Source: Lachnospiraceae bacterium
GTDB lineage: Bacteria > Bacillota > Clostridia > Lachnospirales > Lachnospiraceae
Direction: 5' to 3'
Assembly (NCBI GenBank): GCA_017437965.1
Contig: JAFRWN010000101.1
Location: forward strand, 1-35,635
DNA length: 35,635 nucleotides
The notes below the pieces were generated by a model. The model was given only the letters and a program-made list of their open reading frames with translations, searched no databases and had not been told where the DNA came from. Positions 1-6,614 of the stretch are shown here, piece by piece. Every line of letters begins with the position of its first letter. Position 1 is the stretch's first letter. Made by a program: the position numbers and the translations under genes.

Positions 1-498
1 CAAAAGCTTAAGTATTCCGGGAATATCCTTCTTCATCGCACGACGGATAATGCTTCCGGTTTCTTCGTTACGTATTTTTAAAAGCAACTTCTTTTTCAGG
101 TACTCGTAACGTTCAAATTTTTCCTGCTTGGCAAAATGGACCTCACGGAACTGTTCCGGATTGTCGGAATAATCAAGCACTTCTCCTCCGAACTGCTCGC
201 TGGTCAGGTCAAAAACGCAGTCTCCGATAACATTGTAACAGTGGTAATTACCGCCGGGACGCAGTATCCCATATACCTTTCCGCCAAAAATATCCTGGGC
301 AAGAAATGCTGTTATCGAGCACTGGCCAAGAGTAATATTCTCTTTACTCCAGCCCTCACGAAGCCTTGGTGCACAGGTATATTCACACCATATTCCGCAA
401 AGAATATCGTATAGTTTTCTTGGATTTTCTATCTTTTTATATTCTTCGGAAGCGGGCAGAACATCTGCCGTTTCCCAGCCGTAAAATTTATATTCCAT
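1..498 (-). CDS. YunG-like domain / GNAT acetyltransferase fusion, C-terminus cut by window edge
   Basis: An open frame reads leftward from an ATG at 498 to the window edge without a stop (166 codons). The start is preceded by GAGGG four bases upstream. Residues about 20-110 look like the YunG family of uncharacterised proteins: an IWCEYTCAPR segment, then GQCSITAFLAQDIFGG, then a GNYHCYNVIGDCVFDLTSEQF-type stretch ending in the D-L-T-x-x-Q-F signature. From about residue 149 the sequence IIRRAMKKDIPGILKLL is typical of the beta1-alpha1 start of a GNAT N-acetyltransferase, so the missing part is probably the acetyl-CoA-binding fold. It starts 40 bp after the stop of the AlkD-like gene on the same strand and may share its transcript. 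The substrate is unknown. The YunG call is moderately sure; the GNAT call rests on only about 17 residues. Confidence 0.7.
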   Translation of the reverse strand, partial: MEYKFYGWETADVLPASEEYKKIENPRKLYDILCGIWCEYTCAPRLREGWSKENITLGQCSITAFLAQDIFGGKVYGILRPGGNYHCYNVIGDCVFDLTSEQFGGEVLDYSDNPEQFREVHFAKQEKFERYEYLKKKLLLKIRNEETGSIIRRAMKKDIPGILKLL

Positions 499-538
499 AC
501 TTCCCTCTTTTTCAGTTTTTTTCTTACAAGCGAACTGA

Positions 539-1222
539 TCATTTGATTTTGAGTGTTTTCAGATATGCCTTTTGTTCATCCGTTATGCGATAGCTTTCCA
601 CTGCCTTCTGTATTGCTTTATTGTTCGTCCATTTATCAAGGCGGTGTTCTTCTATAAACGGAAGAACTGCATCATACTGCTTTGCAAGCGCAGTCGCAAA
701 ATACCATGCAATCATCATGTTTACATAGTACTCTTCCGATCTTTCTTTTGCCACCATCTCAGGATATTCGGGTTTGAATTTTTCATCAAGAAAGTACTGC
801 ATCAGCATTCCGATGCCAAATCTCTTAGTATAGGTTTCATCAGATGCCATCCATTTTTTGATCTGATCCAGTAATTCAGCAGGATATTTTCTGAAAACTT
901 TAGGTGAAAGTTGATCACATGTTGCCCAATTATCCACATATGGCAGAAATTGATTGACTTTTTCAAGGCATTTTTCAAAATCCTTATATTCTGAAATAAT
1001 GAATGCATGGAGCTGGTTTTCATCAAAAAACTTATGGGGCAGATCACTTAGGAAGCTTTCGATTTTGGCATCCTTTGAAAGCTCCTTCGCAAGTTTTTTA
1101 AGCTCGGGAGTCCTTACACCTATCATGGTCTCAGCATCATAGCCCGGTATCAGTTTTGCCTGGAAATCCCGGTATTTTTCATCCTGGAGTTCAAATAATT
1201 TTTCCCTGATTTTTTCTCTCAT
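539..1222 (-). CDS. AlkD-like DNA alkylation repair protein
   Basis: A 227-residue all-helical protein of the AlkD/AlkC family (HEAT-like repeats), DNA glycosylases that remove bulky or cationic alkylated bases such as N3-methyladenine or N7-methylguanine without base flipping. The family opening is recognisable: MREKIREKLFELQDEKYRDFQAKL, then MIGVRTPELKKLAKEL, and the conserved DNWATCDQLSP segment with its Trp and Asp. The length (about 220-235) is normal and the protein looks complete. Nothing resembling a good Shine-Dalgarno precedes the ATG, and a TATAAT-like -10 (minus strand, 1236-1241) lies only 13 bp upstream, so the message may have a very short leader; that part is inference. The YunG/GNAT gene follows 40 bp downstream. 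Substrate specificity cannot be read from sequence alone. Confidence 0.88.
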   Translation of the reverse strand: MREKIREKLFELQDEKYRDFQAKLIPGYDAETMIGVRTPELKKLAKELSKDAKIESFLSDLPHKFFDENQLHAFIISEYKDFEKCLEKVNQFLPYVDNWATCDQLSPKVFRKYPAELLDQIKKWMASDETYTKRFGIGMLMQYFLDEKFKPEYPEMVAKERSEEYYVNMMIAWYFATALAKQYDAVLPFIEEHRLDKWTNNKAIQKAVESYRITDEQKAYLKTLKIK

Positions 1223-1399
1223 TGTTTGTGCCCTTATTATATGTATATTACGGTTTTCACCTGCTTTTCGATGTTACTTTTATGGTAGCTCATTAAATGC
1301 CTGAGTGTCAATACTTTTCCAAAAAAATATATGGAAATCACAGCACTTTTATAGTAAAATTAAATTGGTTGGCAGTTTTCACCCGAAACGGAGGTTTTT

Positions 1400-1822
1400 A
1401 TGAGAAATATAATTTATCTTTTGCTTGCTCTTATCATCGGTGTTGTGATCTTCTTTGCACTAAAGAAAAACAGCAGTGAAAAAAAGGAAGATAATACAGC
1501 CTCTGACTATCAGAAAATCGAAACTGTAAAGAAGGCTTTAGATGAGCTTTCCGGCACTTCCGCGATCAAAACGGCAGGTTCGGATCAGGGGCAATGGTAC
1601 ATTTTTGACATGCGCCTCATTGACGAAAAAACCGAAGCTTTTTATGTTCAGTTAAAAACCAAGCTTGGTAAAGATTTCAATTCAAAACTTTCAAACGGCG
1701 ATTATCTTTTTATCGGAGTTTTTCCGCTCAGGGGAAGTTACAGGATATATGCAGGCGATCCCGCCGATTCCAACAACATGCTTTACCCTGACTGGAAATA
1801 CACTAAACTCGAAAAGAAATAA
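1400..1822 (+). CDS. Uncharacterised membrane-anchored protein
   Basis: A 140-residue protein not recognised as a known family. The start is supported by GGAGG seven bases upstream of the ATG. Residues about 3-22 (MRNIIYLLLALIIGVVIFFAL) form one hydrophobic segment followed by a lysine/glutamate-rich stretch. This is either an N-terminal anchor or an uncleaved signal, with residues 30-140 forming a small soluble domain that would lie outside the membrane. The soluble part has alternating strand-like segments (QWYIFDMRLID, TEAFYVQLKTKLG, YLFIGVFPLRGSYRIYAGDP). It ends 39 bp before the next plus-strand gene, so the two form a likely two-gene unit running against the surrounding leftward genes. 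A -10-like TATAGT lies in the upstream gap. Function unknown. Confidence 0.75.
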   Translation: MRNIIYLLLALIIGVVIFFALKKNSSEKKEDNTASDYQKIETVKKALDELSGTSAIKTAGSDQGQWYIFDMRLIDEKTEAFYVQLKTKLGKDFNSKLSNGDYLFIGVFPLRGSYRIYAGDPADSNNMLYPDWKYTKLEKK

Positions 1823-1861
1823 GCTAACCAAAGAAAAGAAATGTACAGGAGGTATTAATCA

Positions 1862-2512
1862 ATGGGACTTTTTGATCAGGCAATGTCCGGACAGCAGGGA
1901 AACAATGCTCTCAACAAAGATTTTGCCACAGACAGACTTATCACTCTTTCAAAGGAACCGAATAACCTTGAGGAGCTTAAGGCAGCAGTTGACGTCACGG
2001 ATCCGGGAAGCGTTGCGGCATATTTCGTATATGCGGTAACATGTCTTACTGCGGATTACGACATCGGCATGAGCATGATGAAATATCTTTTCGCAGACAT
2101 TGAGCCCTTCGGACGCGGTTTTACCGAAGGCGGTGTTTCCGGCAAGGCAGGCTGGGACACATATTTCAACGAAAGGCTGAAAAGCAATGATTACCGCTGG
2201 CTTCCGAGAGCATATTTTGAAGGCTCGGTTGCTTCAAATGGTTTCAACCCTCCGAAACCGCTTCAGGTTTCGCTTCACTATAATGAGCCTAACACCGATA
2301 CCATCAACAAACAGTCGCTTGAACAGCTCGGCCGCCTGAATGTCGTTTATTATGTTCAGAGCAGTGCAGCCGGAAACAAAGCAAACATTACCCTCAGCAA
2401 GTTTGACGGCAGTGACCGCTGGTATGTAACAAGCGGTACCACCTCGGCAGCGCTCTTCTATGACCAGAGAGCAGGCCTTACTGCTGAAGCAAAGGCAAAG
2501 CTGTATCAGTAA
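1862..2512 (+). CDS. Uncharacterised protein, DUF6935-like
   Basis: A 216-residue protein with no transmembrane or signal segment. An ideal ribosome site (AGGAGG, eight bases before the ATG) fixes the start. The N-terminal half is helical and describes a fragment count-like segment (VAAYFVYAVTCLTADYDIGMSMMKYLFADI). The central motif YRWLPRAYFEGSVASNGFNPPKP and the final SDRWYVTSGTTSAALFYDQRAG resemble the conserved 'PRSYF.GA...N.Y.P..P' and closing tryptophan pattern that I associate with DUF6935 proteins of Clostridia; that match is from memory and should be treated as provisional. It follows the membrane-anchored gene at 1400 with a 39-bp gap and is followed by a clear terminator. No enzymatic motif is visible and no function is proposed. 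Confidence 0.75.
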   Translation: MGLFDQAMSGQQGNNALNKDFATDRLITLSKEPNNLEELKAAVDVTDPGSVAAYFVYAVTCLTADYDIGMSMMKYLFADIEPFGRGFTEGGVSGKAGWDTYFNERLKSNDYRWLPRAYFEGSVASNGFNPPKPLQVSLHYNEPNTDTINKQSLEQLGRLNVVYYVQSSAAGNKANITLSKFDGSDRWYVTSGTTSAALFYDQRAGLTAEAKAKLYQ

Positions 2513-2540
2513 AATACTTTTTTAGGTTTATTATTTCGTT

Positions 2541-2577
2541 ACCCGCACATTCCGTTTAGCGATTGTGCGGGTTTTTT
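2541..2577 (+). terminator. Rho-independent terminator after the 1400-2512 gene pair
   Basis: A perfect 9-bp stem ACCCGCACA (2541-2549) / TGTGCGGGT (2564-2572), a 14-base loop, and six T from 2572. It closes the rightward transcript. The opposite strand lacks a T-run, so it is one-directional. Confidence 0.85.
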
Positions 2578-2593
2578 GAAGCTTCGCTTACAC

Positions 2594-2680
2594 TCAAAAC
2601 AGATTTCCGTTACCCACAAGATAGATAACAAAAAGCACAAGAAGCAAAAACGAAATAACCGAAATTAAAAATTTTCTCAT
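2594..2680 (-). CDS. Possible 28-residue single-pass membrane peptide
   Basis: A short leftward frame begins at an ATG at 2680 and ends at TGA (2594-2596). It would encode a basic N-terminus (MRKF) followed by an almost continuous hydrophobic helix (LISVISFLLLVLFVIYLV) and a short polar tail (GNGNLF), the usual shape of small bacterial membrane peptides. It lies 44 bp downstream of the P-loop kinase-like gene on the same strand and could share its transcript. Against it: the ribosome site is weak (GGTG six bases upstream) and any AT-rich tract can give such an ORF by chance. No family is recognised. Confidence 0.35.
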   Translation of the reverse strand: MRKFLISVISFLLLVLFVIYLVGNGNLF

Positions 2681-2724
2681 ATTTACACCATATAACAGGC
2701 TTGATACCTGTCCTTTCTTACAAT

Positions 2725-3198
2725 TTAAAACACTTTAATATCTTCGGCTTTTTCCGGTTTTTCAAAAATCGCCTGGAACTTCTTTGCCAGACCATCATCC
2801 ACATAATATGCATCGGTCTTTTTTGCAAGAACATCCTCATTTCTTTTCGCAAGCCTGCGGTACCATTCCTCATCACTTATATCGATGTAATGGAACTCGT
2901 ATTCAACACCATGCGAACCGTAAAATTCTCTTGCAAGATCTCTTTCCGCTCTTGTCCAGTATCCCCAGTCAAGAACAACATTCACTCCAGCCTCAAGTAT
3001 CTCCAGTGATTTCTTATAGAGATACTCCTTCAACTTTTCAACATAGTAATCATGTTTTTCTCCGGCGTCCTGTCCGAAGAGTGCAAGTGTGATTTCATCC
3101 ACAGATAATATCACCGCGTTGTATTCTTTTCTCAGCTTTTCTGCATGGGTAGATTTTCCGCTGCAGATTTTTCCGCACATTAAAAAAATTTTTGCCAA
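2725..3198 (-). CDS. P-loop kinase-like ATP-binding protein
   Basis: A 157-residue protein of the AAA_33/zeta-toxin/chloramphenicol-phosphotransferase-like P-loop kinase group. The Walker A loop GKICSGKST sits near the N-terminus (IFLMCGKICSGKST), a Walker B-like VVLDWGYW follows about residue 85, and an arginine-rich lid (EEWYRRLAKRN) follows that, the usual order for small-molecule or nucleotide kinases. I chose the TTG at 3198 because AGGAG lies seven bases upstream of it. An in-frame ATG at 3222 has no ribosome site and would put that AGGAG inside the coding region. No antitoxin-like gene adjoins it, so a toxin role is not supported. The substrate is unknown; it may phosphorylate a small metabolite. 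Confidence 0.82.
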   Translation of the reverse strand: MAKIFLMCGKICSGKSTHAEKLRKEYNAVILSVDEITLALFGQDAGEKHDYYVEKLKEYLYKKSLEILEAGVNVVLDWGYWTRAERDLAREFYGSHGVEYEFHYIDISDEEWYRRLAKRNEDVLAKKTDAYYVDDGLAKKFQAIFEKPEKAEDIKVF

Positions 3199-3480
3199 GC
3201 TTGTTCTCCTTTTTATCAACATATTGATTTTTAGATGTCTTCAACACGAATCTATATTTTGAGTTTTAAATTTCATGTATTTATCGTTGTATTTTACGTT
3301 TTTATGCCAAAATCATACAAAATATGCTATTTTGATGTTTGAAAACACCCTATATATAGGTAGCTCAAAGCCTTATGGTGCAAGGCTTTGCGACTGTTTT
3401 TGTCAGTTTTTACCGCAAGATATTGTTTTTGATATCTGTATACTTGGCCATTTTACAACACAATATCTTGTGGTTTAAAA
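3199..3480. other. Gene-free stretch with palindromes and a long inverted repeat
   Basis: No convincing gene lies between the P-loop kinase start and the first parS site. The stretch is AT-rich and holds three dyads: a 12-bp palindrome CCTATATATAGG (3349-3360), a 9-bp hairpin CAAAGCCTT/AAGGCTTTG (3366-3374, 3382-3390), and a 15-bp inverted repeat (3412-3426, 3460-3474). It must contain the promoter of the leftward kinase-like gene, but no clean -35/-10 pair was seen. Confidence 0.6.
3412..3474. repeat. 15-bp inverted repeat with 33-base loop
   Basis: The left arm ACCGCAAGATATTGT (3412-3426) and right arm ACAATATCTTGTGGT (3460-3474) pair over 15 bp; the only irregularity is a G-U wobble in plus-strand RNA. 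The right arm ends two bases before the extended palindrome around the first parS site. Role unknown; it could be a transcript end for the VOC gene or a protein-binding dyad. Confidence 0.65.
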
Positions 3481-3496
3481 TGTTTCACGTGAAACA
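3481..3496. promoter_or_regulatory. parS: parS site 1 (perfect palindrome)
   Basis: TGTTTCACGTGAAACA is an exact match to the ParB/Spo0J centromere consensus. The symmetry extends four A/T pairs on each side (3477-3500), giving a 24-bp palindrome that abuts the VOC stop codon (3501-3503). On the minus strand it is followed by a short T-run, so it could also act as a weak terminator of that gene (inference). Confidence 0.93.
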
Positions 3497-3500
3497 TTTT

Positions 3501-3884
3501 TCAGTTTTTCTCGCAGAATAACTCTATCTCTTCTCCCAGCGGTCCGATCAAAAAAGCGATCCTTGCAGGAAGCTCCGGAACTGAATTAATCACTATGTCC
3601 TTAGGTCCGAGAAATACCTTGTAGCCGGCAGCCTCAACTTTTTCCACCAAGTTATCAACATTATCCACCGAAAAGGCAAAATGTCTGACTGCACCTTTTT
3701 CCTTAACTCCTGCTCCGTCACTGAAGATTTCAATCAGGCAGTTTCCTGCATCGATCATTATTCCCTCAGACCATTCTCTTTTTATTTTCAGTCCGAGGAG
3801 CTCTATGTAAAATTTCTTTATCTTTTCAAATTCTGCAGCTGTGCCGCATTTCAAGGACACATGATGTATACCTGTTATGTTCAT
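3501..3884 (-). CDS. VOC (glyoxalase/bleomycin-resistance fold) protein
   Basis: A 127-residue single-unit vicinal oxygen chelate protein. It shows the paired beta-alpha-beta-beta-beta halves: ITGIHHVSLKCG at the start, FYIELLGLKIKREW, LIEIFSDG, then VRHFAFSVDNVDNLVEKVEAAGY and LIGPLGEEIELFCEK at the end. Candidate metal ligands are the early His (HHVSLK), the Glu of LIEIF, the His of RHFAF and the Glu of EIELF, the normal H-E-H-E spacing for a metal-dependent family member. Members include glyoxalase I, dioxygenases and antibiotic-binding proteins; the substrate here cannot be told. The ATG is preceded directly by a parS site (3884-3899), whose last base is the A of the ATG. No Shine-Dalgarno is visible, so translation and transcription of this gene may be affected by ParB occupancy. 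Confidence 0.87.
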   Translation of the reverse strand: MNITGIHHVSLKCGTAAEFEKIKKFYIELLGLKIKREWSEGIMIDAGNCLIEIFSDGAGVKEKGAVRHFAFSVDNVDNLVEKVEAAGYKVFLGPKDIVINSVPELPARIAFLIGPLGEEIELFCEKN

Positions 3885-3899
3885 GTTTCACGTGGAACC
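3884..3899. promoter_or_regulatory. parS: parS site 2, overlapping the VOC start
   Basis: TGTTTCACGTGGAACC, 15 of 16 identical to TGTTTCACGTGGAACA. It occupies the whole ribosome-binding stretch of the leftward VOC gene. Confidence 0.88.
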
Positions 3900-3930
3900 T
3901 TTCTATATTATTTTTCGTTTTACGTTCCAG

Positions 3931-3946
3931 TGTTTCACGTGGAACA
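3931..3946. promoter_or_regulatory. parS: parS site 3
   Basis: TGTTTCACGTGGAACA, a full consensus match, starting 47 bp after site 2. Confidence 0.92.
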
Positions 3947-3978
3947 TCATTCTCTGCAATTCACATTATACTCGTTGA

Positions 3979-3994
3979 CGTTTCACGTGGAACA
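3979..3994. promoter_or_regulatory. parS: parS site 4
   Basis: CGTTTCACGTGGAACA; only the outermost base differs from consensus. It starts 48 bp after site 3. Confidence 0.9.
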
Positions 3995-4026
3995 TTTTTG
4001 TCAGCTATCGACATTGACAACGTCAA

Positions 4027-4042
4027 AGTTTCACGTGGAACA
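4027..4042. promoter_or_regulatory. parS: parS site 5
   Basis: AGTTTCACGTGGAACA; the outermost base differs. It starts 48 bp after site 4. Confidence 0.9.
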
Positions 4043-4117
4043 TTTCAGTAAGATTGTATCAATCTTTTTGATATCATTTTTAGTCAATGATTGCAAATGT
4101 CATTTTTACTACTTTCA

Positions 4118-4133
4118 AGTTTCACGTGGAACA
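4118..4133. promoter_or_regulatory. parS: parS site 6
   Basis: AGTTTCACGTGGAACA, identical to site 5, starting 91 bp after it (about two array periods). Confidence 0.9.
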
Positions 4134-4165
4134 TCTTATCTTGTTATCGGCATTTACAGAATCAA

Positions 4166-4181
4166 GATTTCATCCGGAACA
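4166..4181. promoter_or_regulatory. Decayed parS copy
   Basis: GATTTCATCCGGAACA keeps the flanks TTTCA and GGAACA but has lost the CACGTG centre. It starts exactly 48 bp after site 6, in the same orientation, which marks it as a degenerate array member. ParB binding is doubtful. Confidence 0.55.
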
Positions 4182-4318
4182 TTCATGGAGGATTATATCT
4201 GACATTCAATTTTCAAATTACAGTTTTAAGCAAGATTATCTGCAATTATTATTAGTAATTATCATCCTCTGATAAATTCGCGAGAAAAACATTCGTACAA
4301 GCTAAATTTTAATTTCAA

Positions 4319-4334
4319 TGTTTCACGTGGAACC
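4319..4334. promoter_or_regulatory. parS: parS site 7
   Basis: TGTTTCACGTGGAACC, identical to site 2, 153 bp beyond the decayed copy. It is the last member of the cluster. Confidence 0.88.
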
Positions 4335-4592
4335 TTACCCAGCCACAAGATGTAGTATATAGGAGGAGAGCAGCAGTTTAGTTGCCTTCCCCCATATATA
4401 GTTTCATCCGTTTACAATATCTGCTTTTATCAAATACCAAATATATCATCATTTCCTACATTTAGCATCTGATCATCATAAAAAGCAGTAAATCTAGGTC
4501 TAACCCAACATTCAAAAAATCCAAGCAGAATTAACATTCTACTAAATATAGTTCCAGATCAAATCTACTCAAAACCCAACATCTAGATTTCC
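4335..4592. other. AT-rich gene-free stretch downstream of the AAA+ gene
   Basis: No open frame with a ribosome site and no recognisable RNA gene is seen. A TGTTGGGTT motif followed by an (A)GATTT-containing stretch occurs twice on the minus strand about 70-80 bp apart (near 4580 and 4508), an imperfect duplication. Near 4361-4405 a TATATAGG...CCCATATATA arrangement gives a loose dyad. No canonical terminator with T-run was found after the AAA+ gene. Confidence 0.5.
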
Positions 4593-6614
4593 TTAAAATC
4601 CGATTTTTTTCTTTATATCAAGCTTTTCGCTGAATTCTTTTTCCTGGCTGGCTGCGATAAAATCATCCTTTTTTAGCTCGATTGTTCTTTGTCCTGAAAG
4701 TGAAGCACGAAGTGCACCCTTTGACCATGTTCTTTCGTAGAGGTTTCGTACAAATCTTGCATTCGCAAATTCCTTGGATGAGAGCATTTCATCGGAGAGC
4801 GCGGTAAAATATCTCTTAGCCTCAGCTTCAAGATCCTCGGTATACTTGAAATGCTTCCTTACCATCAGCATGAAAATGTCAAAGAGTTGGTCTCTTGAGT
4901 AGTTCGGGAAATCGATAATATAGGGCATACGGCTACGTAGACCCGGATTTGCTTTCATCAGTGTATCCATCTCATCGGTATAACCTGCCATTACAACAAG
5001 CATGTCATCCCTGTGATTTTCCATCTCGGAAACAAGAGTGGCAATTGCTTCCTTACCGAAATCGTTTGTATTATGTTCTGAATCATAGAGCGAATATGCC
5101 TCGTCGATGAAAAGGACAGAACCGTAGGAATCACGGCAGATCGAACTGGTCTTTACCGAAGTCTGTCCTACATATTCCGCACAAAGATCCCTTCCCGTAT
5201 ATTCAAGGAAAGCACCTTTTCTGAGAATTCCTTCATCCTTCATTATCTGACCGAGTATTCTTGCAACCGTTGTTTTACCGGTACCCGGAGCACCCGTAAA
5301 GCGCATATGGATACATGGTCTTTCAAGTTTTTCATCAGCCATCGAAAGCTTGACCTGAGCAATGATCTCGCGGATTTTCTCCGTGATTTTCTCCATTCCT
5401 ATCATTTCATCAAGCGATGCATAGCCCTTGATTTCAAAAGCACTTACATCAACAAAGCCTTCAAGGTCTTCGGGTTTGATATACCTTTTGTCAGCCTCAA
5501 GACCTTCGCTTTCCTGGGAAATGACACTCTGCATCTTCTTAATGATCACTTCGTTTGCAATCTTTTCGAGAGTTTTGAAACCGTAGAAACGTCCGTCGGT
5601 CTTTTCCTGCCTTATCTTATCGAGTATAAGGTCGAATGTTTTTACATCCGGTTCGAGATTTCTTTCGGTCAGTATATTCCAGTAATTTTCCATCAGCACA
5701 CATTCATGAAGCGGAGGTATCTGCACAAGTCTTACAGGCATGATGTCAGAAAGCAGGCCCATGGTTTCGTCCATTGCTTTCTTCTCCATGAAAGGAATCC
5801 TGAAAACGAAAACATATTTATCCTGATAAAAACCGAGTCTTCTGATGAAATTCCGTAGTTCATCCTGTTTGCTTTTTTCAAGATAGTAGGAAACATCCAG
5901 GCCGATGATATTGTAAACCTTTTGTTCAAGATCATCGCTTAATATGGAAATCACGGTGTCAAATTCGTTCTTACCGTTCTCATCATTCGGACCGAGCTCA
6001 AATTTATAGTACTTGAGGTGGGAATCATATTCCTCATCCGGGTAAAATCTCATCTTATGGATATAGTCACCAAAAGAGGACAGAAGAGTAGTGTAGCCGC
6101 AGCCATGATCGACAGCGAAAACATAATTGGTTTTTCTGACAACGTCAAGGGCTTCCTTTTCCTTTAGTATCGGAATGGCCTCATTCAACTCGGTAATCAA
6201 AGAAAGATACTCGTCGGCACCATATAAATTATTATATATTGACCTCGTCAGATCGCTGGCAACTTCACCCTCGGTATACTTGCTTACAAGTATTTCGGAA
6301 ATTGCATTGATTTCTTTTGTGTTATTTTCATTATCCGAGAGTGTAATTTCTTTCTCGGTTCCCTCAGGGGTACACAGAACAATCTGAGGTCCCTTATAAT
6401 AATCTTCCCAAGCCTGATTTATTACCTTCTTACATTCGGCGGGATTTTCTGCATCCATAACAATATTGCAGAAAGTAAAGCGGGACATCCTAAGCGTTGC
6501 ATTATATTCTTTCGGAATTTTATCGACAAACAACCTGAAAAAGCCCCCTAGGTCGTCAAGCTTTTCACTTGCGAAATCATATTTCACTGCCACATGTGCA
6601 ATATAAGTGTTCAT
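4593..6614 (-). CDS. CbbX/SpoVK-type AAA+ ATPase with long N-terminal region
   Basis: A 673-residue protein. Residues about 410-670 are a complete AAA+ module of the CbxX/CfxQ/SpoVK clade. Walker A is GAPGTGKTT (Lys447) and Walker B is VLFIDEAYSL, followed by a sensor-1-like LVVMAGYTDEM, the arginine-finger segment NPGLRSRMPYIIDFPNYS, and the lid with sensor-2 (ANARFVRNLYERT). This clade includes Rubisco activase CbbX, sporulation protein SpoVK and type VII secretion EccA, all of which remodel a partner protein. The N-terminal 400 residues match nothing I can name. Residues about 160-365 have an AAA-like order (FAVDHGCGYTTLLSSFGDYI, IIGLDVSYYL, KYVFVFRIPF) but without a valid Walker A lysine, suggesting a degenerate second module. 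The ATG shares its A with the stop of the NUDIX gene (TAATG), so the two are translationally coupled. The remodelled substrate is unknown. Confidence 0.85.
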   Translation of the reverse strand: MNTYIAHVAVKYDFASEKLDDLGGFFRLFVDKIPKEYNATLRMSRFTFCNIVMDAENPAECKKVINQAWEDYYKGPQIVLCTPEGTEKEITLSDNENNTKEINAISEILVSKYTEGEVASDLTRSIYNNLYGADEYLSLITELNEAIPILKEKEALDVVRKTNYVFAVDHGCGYTTLLSSFGDYIHKMRFYPDEEYDSHLKYYKFELGPNDENGKNEFDTVISILSDDLEQKVYNIIGLDVSYYLEKSKQDELRNFIRRLGFYQDKYVFVFRIPFMEKKAMDETMGLLSDIMPVRLVQIPPLHECVLMENYWNILTERNLEPDVKTFDLILDKIRQEKTDGRFYGFKTLEKIANEVIIKKMQSVISQESEGLEADKRYIKPEDLEGFVDVSAFEIKGYASLDEMIGMEKITEKIREIIAQVKLSMADEKLERPCIHMRFTGAPGTGKTTVARILGQIMKDEGILRKGAFLEYTGRDLCAEYVGQTSVKTSSICRDSYGSVLFIDEAYSLYDSEHNTNDFGKEAIATLVSEMENHRDDMLVVMAGYTDEMDTLMKANPGLRSRMPYIIDFPNYSRDQLFDIFMLMVRKHFKYTEDLEAEAKRYFTALSDEMLSSKEFANARFVRNLYERTWSKGALRASLSGQRTIELKKDDFIAASQEKEFSEKLDIKKKIGF

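Noticed and set aside
2725..3198. Zeta-toxin of a toxin-antitoxin pair
   Set aside because: The P-loop fold is similar, but no antitoxin gene is adjacent and the generic small-kinase pattern fits equally well.
4070..4085. A further decayed parS copy 48 bp before site 6
   Set aside because: Only 6 of 16 bases fit the consensus; the position is suggestive but the match is at chance level.
3681..4202. A 173-codon rightward ORF across the parS array with repeated FHVEH and VSRGT words
   Set aside because: The repeats are simply the parS 16-mer translated in different frames. There is no ribosome site, and the first part lies antisense to the VOC gene.
3884..4334. Regularly spaced repeats that look like a CRISPR array
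   Set aside because: The repeat is only 16 bp, palindromic, matches parS, and spacing breaks at 91 and 153 bp; no cas genes are present.
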